Shown piece by piece: positions 1 to 6,027 of a DNA stretch of 6,475 bases. Source of the DNA: an uncultured Clostridia bacterium. GTDB lineage: Bacteria; Bacillota; Clostridia; Christensenellales; UBA1242. Positions within the stretch are counted from its first letter, which is position 1, and each line of letters begins with the position of its first letter. Where the stretch lies: NCBI GenBank assembly GCA_946635125.1, contig CAMPBB010000031.1, forward strand, positions 1-6,475, in the 5' to 3' direction. A program made the position numbers and the translations under genes. Under the pieces are notes generated by a model that saw only the letters and a list, made by a program, of their open reading frames with translations, did not search any database and had not been told where the DNA came from.

Positions 1-1399
1 CACTGTGAAGCCTTGCCAAAATAACTTTGTCTTCTTCGCTTTGCGCCTCAGAAACTCCGCCCTTAAACATTGCTCCGCTGTTATCTCTTGACTTTTGTTG
101 ATGCTCTTTAAATGCCTCATCAAAGCCCTTTTCATCAACTTTTAAGCCTTTTTCTGCAGCAAGTTCCATTGTTAATTCTTTTGGAAAACCAAATGTGTCG
201 AAAAGCCTAAAAGTTGTTTTTCCGTCAATCATTTCCCCTTCATTTAATGAGTTTGTCACTTTTGCAAACTCTTTTAGCCCTCCATCCAAGGCTTTGTTAA
301 ACTTTTCAATTTCTTTTTCAAGTTCACTTAAAATAAAGTTTTCTTTTTCAATAAACAAAGGAAATTCATCTTTGTAAAAGTCAATAAAACACTTTGCAAC
401 TTCTGTTAACTTGTGAGCATCAAAATTTAATGCTCTTGATGAGTTAACAGCACGGCGAATGAGCCTTCTTAAAATATAGCCCTGCCCCACATTTGATGGA
501 ACAGTTGGCTTTTGGTCTCCAAGCAAAAATACCGCAGCCCTTAAATGGTCACAAATGATTGCAAAAGGTTTTCCGCTACTGCTTTCAAAATTGAATGTTT
601 TGTTTGACAATTTTTCCAAAACTGAAATGGCGTCAATAAAACAGTCATTTTGATAGGTTGATTTAAAGCCATTCAAAACAGAAACAACTCGCTCCATTCC
701 CATTCCAGTGTCAACATTTTGTTGAGGAAGTTTCTTTATTGGGTCTCCTGCCTTTTCAACAACGAATTCCATGAACACATTGTTCCAAATTTCAACCCAT
801 TTTCCACAGTCACAAGATGGATTACAGTTTGGTCCACAAGAAGGTTTTCCTGTGTCGTAAAAAATTTCGGTGTCTGGTCCACAAGGTCCAACTCCGCCCC
901 CAATTTCCCACCAGTTATCTTCTTTTGGGAAATAAAAGATTCTGTTTTCTGGAATTCCACATTCCTTCCAAAGCCCAGCACTTGTTTCATCTCTTGGAAC
1001 TCTTTGGTCACCTTCAAAAACTGTGACAGCCAATTTTTCTTTTGGAATGTTTAACCATTTCTCGTTTGTTAAAAAGTTGTAACTCCACTTAATTGCATCT
1101 TCTTTAAAATAATCTCCAACACTCCAGTTTCCAAGCATAAAAAACATTGTGTGGTGACGGTTGTCTCCAACTGAATCTATGTCATTTGTTCTCAAACATG
1201 GTTGAATTGAAAACAATCTTTTCCCTTTTGGATGAGGCTTTCCCATCAAATATGGAATAAGTGGTTGCATTCCTGCTGTTGTGAACAAAACTGAATTATC
1301 ATTTGGAATAAGTGATGCACCTTCAATTTTTTGGTGACCATTTTCAGTCCAATATTTTGTCCACATGTTCATAAGTTTCTTACTTGTTAGTTTTTCCAT
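1..1399 (-). CDS. alaS: Alanyl-tRNA synthetase, 3' end outside window
   Basis: Class II synthetase that activates alanine with ATP and loads it onto tRNA-Ala in the cytoplasm. The frame opens at the ATG at 1399-1397 and stays open for 466 codons to the left edge, so the C-terminal part is missing. Visible parts: class II catalytic domain (about 1-240) with the motif 2 region (LRTNDIDSVGDNRHH, 69-83, then MLGNWSVGDYF), GPCGPDTEIFYD (171-182), WNNVFMEF (205-212) and motif 3 VDTGMGMERV (229-238). The helical tRNA-recognition domain follows (about 240-450, with GQGYILRRLIRRA and FDTFGFP). The frame leaves the window just where the editing domain (ATHLLH-type) normally begins. The motif 2 loop (LFTTAGMQPLIPYLMGKPHPKG, then LRTNDIDSVG) differs from the E. 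coli form and resembles, from memory, the shorter AlaS type of candidate phyla and some uncultured Firmicutes. A cluster C188-x3-C192-x3-C196-x-C198 sits between the active-site motifs. It is the second gene of the operon, 18 bp after metG. The family call is secure. Confidence 0.96.
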   Translation of the reverse strand, partial: MEKLTSKKLMNMWTKYWTENGHQKIEGASLIPNDNSVLFTTAGMQPLIPYLMGKPHPKGKRLFSIQPCLRTNDIDSVGDNRHHTMFFMLGNWSVGDYFKEDAIKWSYNFLTNEKWLNIPKEKLAVTVFEGDQRVPRDETSAGLWKECGIPENRIFYFPKEDNWWEIGGGVGPCGPDTEIFYDTGKPSCGPNCNPSCDCGKWVEIWNNVFMEFVVEKAGDPIKKLPQQNVDTGMGMERVVSVLNGFKSTYQNDCFIDAISVLEKLSNKTFNFESSSGKPFAIICDHLRAAVFLLGDQKPTVPSNVGQGYILRRLIRRAVNSSRALNFDAHKLTEVAKCFIDFYKDEFPLFIEKENFILSELEKEIEKFNKALDGGLKEFAKVTNSLNEGEMIDGKTTFRLFDTFGFPKELTMELAAEKGLKVDEKGFDEAFKEHQQKSRDNSGAMFKGGVSEAQSEEDKVILARLHS

Positions 1400-1407
1400 T
1401 TATTATT

Positions 1408-1413
1408 CCCTCT
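1408..1413 (-). promoter_or_regulatory. Ribosome binding site of alaS
   Basis: On the minus strand AGAGGG lies 8 nt before the alaS ATG, inside the 18-nt gap after the metG stop. No room remains for a promoter, terminator or T-box between the two genes, so alaS is most simply read from the metG transcript. Confidence 0.75.
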
Positions 1414-1417
1414 TTAA

Positions 1418-3358
1418 TTATATTTGCGTTTCATGTTTTTTAAAGAAATCGAATTGCGGCTCCAAAAACTCAAAACAATCAACATCTTCATAAATTTCAA
1501 AAAACGACTTTTCAATGTTATTCCAATCAAAAAGTTTTTTGTCTGCTTTTAGATATTTCATAACAAGTTCCACCCCGCTTGGCGCAATTGGATGCAAAAG
1601 TGTGATGCCAGTTTTTATGATGTGCAAGGTGTCCGCAAGCAAGCCTGCAAGTTCGTTTATATCTTTTGATTTAGACCTTATTGCCCAATCTTGATTTGCC
1701 TTTCTAAAATATTCATCCAGCAAAATCACAACATCTGAAAATTTGAATTCGTCAACTTTTTGCTGATAAGCTTCTGCCAGAGCAACTGCTTCTTGTTTTG
1801 TTTTTTCACTTGGCTGATTTTTTGGAAACACACCATTAAACATTGATTGATAACTATATAGAACCGAGCGAATTAAACGATTATAAATGTTTGTGAGCAT
1901 ATTTCCTTGAGCAACAACTGGGTCACCAGATTTTTCAAACTCTTGTGGTTGAAAAACTTTTGACTTGAATTGATATGCTGAATTGTTAACATTCATGCTT
2001 AAAAAATGGCATCTTAGTTGCTCACATGTGTAGTGCTCCAAAAGTTCATCTGTTGTTGGCGCACGATATTGCCCACTGCTGCTTGCTTTCACACCATTAA
2101 ACAAAACATGTTTGAGTGGAATGAATTGTGATATTTGCAATTTACCATCTTCTGGTGAAATATTTTTATCGTTGTTAAGCCCCATAATGATTGCTGGTTG
2201 TGCCAAACAATAGAAATAGATGTTATCTTCCCCCAAAAACTGAGTGACCACACAGTCTTTGCTTTGCCACCAATCCTTCCACGAAAGAGTGCTGTGAGTT
2301 TCAGCCAAATAGGTTTGCGTGAAAGAAATTGGCGCCCAAAGTGATTCTGGCCAAACATAAAAAGTTAAGCCTTTTGCATCTTCTTCAATTTGTGGAACAG
2401 GAACACCCCAAGATGAGTTTCCTGTTATTCTAAATGGCGCAAGAGTTTTGTTTGTTGCAAACCTAACTCCTTTTTGCATTAACTCATCACAAGCCTTATC
2501 TCGGTCTGCAACGCTTTCAAAAGTGAACTCAACCCTATTTTTTGTTTCATCTGTTTTCTTTTCCAAAAATTTGAAAGAAACATTTTCCAATTTCTCTTGG
2601 TTTTCATTTTTCACATAAAGCGCTGGACGAGTTAAATAATCTCTTATTTCCCTAATCACAAATTTAGGTGTTTTTCCATTGGTTTTTAGTTTTTCGATTA
2701 ACTCAAAAAATTCATTTCTATAATCATCTAATGAAATATAGTAGTTTGTGATTGTTTTAAAAATTGGTTTTTCACCCGAAATGGTGCTAACTGGGTCTAT
2801 TAACTCTTTTGGGTCATATTGATGTCCAAGAGAGCATTCATCTGCATAGCCAACTTCAGATTTGCATCCTTCAATTGGGCATTTTCCTTCAACCTGCCTG
2901 CCGTTTAAAATCATATTGGCTTTTTTGTCAAAAAACTGTTCCGTTTTTCGTTTTAACAATTTCCCGTTTTTTAAAAGAGTTTCAAAAATTTTTGCTGAAA
3001 CATTTTTGTGAAATTCATAGGCTGGATTTAAGCAAGAGGCATAAAACTTATTGAATGAAATGTGATAATTTTTTATCGCTTGTTTTTGAATGTTGTGAAA
3101 ATTTGTGATATATTCTTCCAATGTTAAATCGGTTTTGCCTTCTTTTTTTAGTTTTCGATATTTTTCTTCTGTTGAAGAACCGAAACCATCTGTTCCACAA
3201 ACAAACAAAACATTTTCTTCACCAATTCTGTCTCGCATATATCTCGCATAAAAATCTGCAATAATAAAATTTGATATATGCCCTATGTGAAGAGGCTTGT
3301 TTCCATTTGGCATTCCTGCGGTTATTAAAACCCTTTTTGGAAAATTGATTTTTTTCAT
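1418..3358 (-). CDS. metG: Divergent methionyl-tRNA synthetase (class I)
   Basis: Expected to join methionine to tRNA-Met in the cytoplasm (646 aa). Domain order fits MetRS: Rossmann half with HIGH (residues 24-27) and CGTD (54-57); a connective-peptide zinc knuckle with C160, C165, C175 and probably H179 in place of the usual fourth Cys; YVWPESLWAPISF (334-346), matching the methionine-pocket YVWxDA region; FLGEDNIYFYCLAQPA (374-389), matching FxGKD; and a helical anticodon-binding domain (about 450-646, with EYFRKANQDW at 549-558). Several signature residues are altered: KMSKS reads KASSS (424-428), GTDEHG reads GTDGFG, GKD reads GED, and the ISRD/TRD loop before WG reads ITGNSSWG (311-318). 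About 60 extra residues (roughly 248-308) separate DYLTRPAL from that loop. No C-terminal tRNA-binding (Trbp111-like) domain follows. The start is supported by AGGAG 7 nt upstream. It is first in the metG-alaS operon. It could be the sole MetRS or a diverged paralogue; the family is clear, the activity is inferred. Confidence 0.88.
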   Translation of the reverse strand: MKKINFPKRVLITAGMPNGNKPLHIGHISNFIIADFYARYMRDRIGEENVLFVCGTDGFGSSTEEKYRKLKKEGKTDLTLEEYITNFHNIQKQAIKNYHISFNKFYASCLNPAYEFHKNVSAKIFETLLKNGKLLKRKTEQFFDKKANMILNGRQVEGKCPIEGCKSEVGYADECSLGHQYDPKELIDPVSTISGEKPIFKTITNYYISLDDYRNEFFELIEKLKTNGKTPKFVIREIRDYLTRPALYVKNENQEKLENVSFKFLEKKTDETKNRVEFTFESVADRDKACDELMQKGVRFATNKTLAPFRITGNSSWGVPVPQIEEDAKGLTFYVWPESLWAPISFTQTYLAETHSTLSWKDWWQSKDCVVTQFLGEDNIYFYCLAQPAIIMGLNNDKNISPEDGKLQISQFIPLKHVLFNGVKASSSGQYRAPTTDELLEHYTCEQLRCHFLSMNVNNSAYQFKSKVFQPQEFEKSGDPVVAQGNMLTNIYNRLIRSVLYSYQSMFNGVFPKNQPSEKTKQEAVALAEAYQQKVDEFKFSDVVILLDEYFRKANQDWAIRSKSKDINELAGLLADTLHIIKTGITLLHPIAPSGVELVMKYLKADKKLFDWNNIEKSFFEIYEDVDCFEFLEPQFDFFKKHETQI

Positions 3359-3365
3359 TAAAAAA

Positions 3366-3370
3366 CTCCT
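3366..3370 (-). promoter_or_regulatory. Ribosome binding site of metG
   Basis: Minus-strand AGGAG followed by a 7-nt T-rich spacer to the ATG at 3358-3356. A strong, canonical site that fixes the start codon. Confidence 0.85.
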
Positions 3371-3391
3371 TAAATCCGTTTAATAAACAAT

Positions 3392-3420
3392 ATTTTAAAT
3401 CAAATGAAACAAAAAATCAA
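3392..3420 (-). promoter_or_regulatory. Sigma-A promoter of metG-alaS
   Basis: On the minus strand, -35 TTGATT (3420-3415), a 17-nt spacer and -10 TAAAAT (3397-3392) match the TTGACA-N17-TATAAT consensus at 4/6 and 5/6. Transcription would start near 3385, leaving about 27 nt of leader before the metG ATG. That leader holds the SD site and nothing else, so no T-box or SAM riboswitch fits. Assigned by consensus only. Confidence 0.65.
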
Positions 3421-3426
3421 GTGCAT

Positions 3427-3456
3427 AGGCATATTTTTAAAAAATTTAAGGCATAT
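3427..3456 (+). repeat. Direct repeat AGGCATAT, 22 bp apart
   Basis: AGGCATAT occurs at 3427-3434 and again at 3449-3456, with starts 22 bp apart, about two helical turns. The copies overlap the proposed -35 and -10 elements of the gerA promoter. Much of the similarity may simply reflect that sigma-G -35 (GCATA) and -10 (CATA...) elements look alike; a binding site for a sporulation regulator is possible but unproven. Confidence 0.45.
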
Positions 3457-3458
3457 AA
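3429..3458 (+). promoter_or_regulatory. Sigma-G-like promoter of the ger operon
   Basis: GCATA (3429-3433), an 18-nt spacer and CATATAA (3452-3458) fit the forespore sigma-G pattern (GHATR near -35, CATWHTA near -10; the -10 matches 6 of 7). In Bacillus, gerA-family operons are known sigma-G genes, so the match agrees with the genes downstream. A start near 3465 would give a leader of about 29 nt. A sigma-A reading (TATAAA at 3454-3459) lacks a reasonable -35. A second TGCATA at 3422-3427 is 24 nt from the -10, too far. Assigned by eye. Confidence 0.55.
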
Positions 3459-3484
3459 ACCAAAAAACTGTCAATCATCACAAT

Positions 3485-3489
3485 GAGGT
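3485..3489 (+). promoter_or_regulatory. Ribosome binding site deciding the gerA start
   Basis: GAGGT lies 4 nt before the ATG at 3494. The in-frame upstream ATG at 3404 has no SD site and lies upstream of the proposed promoter, so this site decides the start in favour of 3494. Confidence 0.7.
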
Positions 3490-3493
3490 TTTT

Positions 3494-4939
3494 ATGCTAA
3501 CAAAGTCATTAGTTAAAAATATTTCACTAATAAAAGAAGCTTTTCATAACTCGCAAGACATAATTGTGCGAGAGTTTATGTCTTTTCAAAAAACGAAATC
3601 GGCTCTCATTTTTTTGGATGGGTGTGTTGATAAGCAGTTTTTGATTTCTGGAGTTATTAAACCACTTCAAGAAACAAAAACAAAAAAAAATGAAAAAATA
3701 AATGATGTTGCCATACAAAAAATTGTTTCTTTTGCTCAAGTTTCAAAAGAAAAAGATTTTAACACAATTATCGCAAACATAAACAACGGCTTTTGTATTA
3801 TTTTTTTTGATGGTGAAACCGAAGTTACCTGTGTTGGAAGCTCAAAATGGCCAATAAGAACAGTTTCAGAGCCACCAACAAGTGCGGTGATTCAAGGGCC
3901 ACGAGAAGGTTTTGTTGAAGACATCACAACAAACATCTCTCTTCTTCGAAAACGCCTTAAAAGCCCACACCTTATTTTTGAAAAACTTGAAATTGGCTCT
4001 TACACAAAAACACAAATTAGGATTTGTTATTTAAATGGTGTTGCAAGCGAGCAAATTGTTCAGCTGATTCGAGAAAAGTTAAGCAAAATTAACATTGACG
4101 GAATTATTGATTCAAGTTATTTAACATCCTTTTTGGAAGATCGGCGTCACTCTGTTTTTCGGCAAGTTGGAAGCAGTGAAAAGCCTGACATTGTTGCTTC
4201 AAAAATTTTGGAAGGAAGGGTTGCCATTTTGTGTGATGGCTCACCAATTGTTTTAACTCTTCCCTATCTTTTGATTGAAGATTTTCAAAGTTCAAATGAC
4301 TATTATTCCACATCAACATCAGCAACATTTTTAAGGTGGCTTAGGCTTTTTGGAGCAATTTTTGCAATAATGCTTCCTGGGCTTTATGTTTCAATGATGC
4401 TTTATCACTATAAACTCATTCCCATAAAACTTTTAATAAGCATTTCAAGCAGCATTGAAGGAATTCCACTTTCACCGTTTTTGGAAGTTTTGTTTATTAT
4501 TTTCTTGTTTGAAATTCTTTATGAGGCAAGCCTTCGCATGCCCAGATATTTGGGGCTTGCCCTATCTGTTGTTGGTGCCCTTATTTTGGGAGACACAGCA
4601 GTTAAGGCGGGGCTTATTAGCCCACCAGCAGTGATGATTGTTGCACTAACTGGGGTTATGAGTTACACCGTTCCAAACCAAAATGTTCAAATTTCAATTT
4701 TAAGGCTTGTGTTCACAATTTTGGGTGGGGTTTTGGGCTTTTATGGAATTATTTTGGGAAGTTTGTTCTTGGTTGGTTATTTGTGTGGAATGGAAAACTA
4801 TTCCGCTCCATATTTTGCTCCATTTGGTCCATATGTTAAAAGTGACCAAAAAGATGGAATGTTTAAAAAGCCTATAACAGATTTTGTTATGCGTCCACAA
4901 AGTTTTTCAAACAAAAATAAAGTGAGGCTAAAAAAATGA
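3494..4939 (+). CDS. Spore germinant receptor A subunit (GerA/GerXA family)
   Basis: A subunit of the nutrient germinant receptor in the spore inner membrane. Family members have been proposed to oligomerise into an ion channel that opens when the B subunit binds nutrient. From the ATG at 3494 the protein has 481 aa, close to B. subtilis GerAA. Residues 1-275 form the soluble N-terminal region with family signatures: EPPTSAVIQGPREGFVEDI (126-144), the N-I-xLLRKRLKSP segment (148-158), EIGSYTKTQI (166-175), IDSSYL (205-210) and GSPIVLTLP (249-257). The membrane domain (about 280-431) starts at LRWLRLFGAIFAIMLPGLY and includes EGIPLSPFLEVL, FEILYEASLRMPR and ALSVVGALILGDTAVKAGLISP. It ends with APYFAPFGPY (438-447) and a basic cytosolic tail. 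The frame could extend to an ATG at 3404, but that adds 30 non-family residues across the promoter. First gene of the ger operon; its TGA overlaps the next ATG. The nutrient recognised cannot be told from sequence. Family call is very sure. Confidence 0.96.
   Translation: MLTKSLVKNISLIKEAFHNSQDIIVREFMSFQKTKSALIFLDGCVDKQFLISGVIKPLQETKTKKNEKINDVAIQKIVSFAQVSKEKDFNTIIANINNGFCIIFFDGETEVTCVGSSKWPIRTVSEPPTSAVIQGPREGFVEDITTNISLLRKRLKSPHLIFEKLEIGSYTKTQIRICYLNGVASEQIVQLIREKLSKINIDGIIDSSYLTSFLEDRRHSVFRQVGSSEKPDIVASKILEGRVAILCDGSPIVLTLPYLLIEDFQSSNDYYSTSTSATFLRWLRLFGAIFAIMLPGLYVSMMLYHYKLIPIKLLISISSSIEGIPLSPFLEVLFIIFLFEILYEASLRMPRYLGLALSVVGALILGDTAVKAGLISPPAVMIVALTGVMSYTVPNQNVQISILRLVFTILGGVLGFYGIILGSLFLVGYLCGMENYSAPYFAPFGPYVKSDQKDGMFKKPITDFVMRPQSFSNKNKVRLKK
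4924..4927 (+). promoter_or_regulatory. Ribosome binding site of the gerB gene
   Basis: GAGG inside the last codons of the gerA gene, 8 nt before the overlapping ATG at 4936. It allows independent initiation as well as coupling through the ATGA stop-start overlap. Confidence 0.6.
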
Positions 4940-6027
4940 AAGAACTAACAACCCATCAATTTATTTTGATTTCAATTTTTCTTCTTTTAAGCACAAAAAT
5001 CTTAACTTTTCAGCCAATTGTTTATGAAAGTGCTCAAAAAGATGCTTTTTGGAGCATTTTGTTTGGTGCAATTTTTGACCTTTTAATTTTGCTTGTTGTT
5101 TGCTTTTTGCTAATAAAACACAAAGACATAACTTTTTTTGAACTTTTAAACAAAATATTTGGGAAAATTGTTTCAAGAATAATTCTTGCTGTTATGTTTG
5201 TTTTTATTTTGTTTAAAGTTGTTTTCTTGGCAGAAGAAACTTTTTCGTTTTTTACGAAATTTTTGTATGAAGACCTAAATGTTTGGGTGTATATTTTGCC
5301 AATGGCTTTTGTTTGTGGCTATTTTTCCATTAAAGGAATTAAAACAATTTCTAGAACTGTTGAAATATTTTATTTTTTTGTTTTACTTGGAATTATTCTA
5401 TGCTCTTTAACATCAATTGATGGAGTTAGTTTAAACAACATTTTGCCATGCTTTGAAGATGGAATGCATAAAACTTTTAATGGAATGCTTACACAAACTT
5501 TTTATCGAGGCAACGCCTTAATTCTTCTTTTATTTATGGGAAAAATTAAACTATCTAAGCATTTTTCATTAAAGTTTTTGGGGGCAACAAGTTTTGCAAC
5601 AATTCTTGTTTTGGGTGTGACGCTTGTGTTTTATTTGGTGTATGGCCCAAGCACAACATATGTTGAATTTGCTTTGGCAGACCTTCCACAATATAATCCA
5701 TTTGTTTCCGACCTTGGAAGGCTTAACTGGCTTTGTGTTGTTGTTTGCGTTATTGCCCTTATTTTAACAACTAGCATAATGCTTTATTGTTTATCACTTA
5801 TTTTAAGGTGGACTTTTGGATTTAAACGCTCTTTAATTTCAACTGCTTTTAGCGAATTTTTGATTGTTTTAATTGCTTATTTAAATGATTTTAGCATTAT
5901 TTTGATGGAACAAAAAATTCTGTCTTCTTGGCAACTTGTTGTTGGAATTGGTGGAGGAATTATTTTTATACTTGCAATTTTGTTATTGCTTTTAAGGAGA
6001 AAAAATGAACAAAGCGTTAAAATATAA
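4936..6027 (+). CDS. Spore germinant receptor B subunit (GerB/GerXB, APC-type)
   Basis: Integral membrane subunit of the germinant receptor. In this family, which belongs to the amino acid/polyamine/organocation transporter superfamily, the B subunit is the nutrient-binding component. The protein has 363 aa, close to B. subtilis GerAB, and shows about ten hydrophobic spans: roughly 8-28, 38-60, 80-99, 115-132, 142-160, 185-201, 213-236, 264-290, 299-317 and 331-353. Family features include TTHQFILISIFLLLST (5-20) in span 1, GIKTISRTVEIFYFF (134-148) leading into span 5, and LPQYNPFVSDLGRLNW (250-265) before span 8. The basic end RRKNEQSVKI is cytosolic. Its ATG overlaps the gerA TGA by 4 bp, and its own end overlaps the gerC start by 23 bp, so the three are co-transcribed and probably translationally coupled. 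The ligand is not predictable by eye. Confidence 0.94.
   Translation: MKELTTHQFILISIFLLLSTKILTFQPIVYESAQKDAFWSILFGAIFDLLILLVVCFLLIKHKDITFFELLNKIFGKIVSRIILAVMFVFILFKVVFLAEETFSFFTKFLYEDLNVWVYILPMAFVCGYFSIKGIKTISRTVEIFYFFVLLGIILCSLTSIDGVSLNNILPCFEDGMHKTFNGMLTQTFYRGNALILLLFMGKIKLSKHFSLKFLGATSFATILVLGVTLVFYLVYGPSTTYVEFALADLPQYNPFVSDLGRLNWLCVVVCVIALILTTSIMLYCLSLILRWTFGFKRSLISTAFSEFLIVLIAYLNDFSIILMEQKILSSWQLVVGIGGGIIFILAILLLLLRRKNEQSVKI
5994..5999 (+). promoter_or_regulatory. Ribosome binding site of the gerC gene
   Basis: AAGGAG lies 5 nt before the ATG at 6005, inside the gerB coding region. This strong site supports the 6005 start despite the 23-bp overlap. Confidence 0.8.

Noticed and set aside
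719..1054. Open frames on both strands within 195-1054, including a 93-residue minus-strand frame
   Set aside because: They lie inside alaS in other frames, have no SD sites and show no family motifs. The alaS frame through here reads as continuous conserved AlaS sequence.
1400..1417. Possible separate promoter or attenuator between metG and alaS
   Set aside because: The gap is only 18 nt and is filled by the alaS SD site and spacer.
2089..3054. Minus-strand 89-residue and plus-strand 81-residue frames inside metG
   Set aside because: Shadows of metG with no motifs and no ribosome binding sites.
3431..3448. AT-rich palindrome-like stretch (TTTTTAAAAAATTTAA) as a possible terminator
   Set aside because: Made only of A/T with no GC stem and lies in the spacer of the proposed ger promoter; both flanking operons run away from it, so no terminator is expected.
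3527..5176. Minus-strand frames of 66-74 residues opposite the gerA and gerB genes
   Set aside because: Antisense to well-supported ger genes, rich in residues expected from complement of hydrophobic codons, with no start signals.
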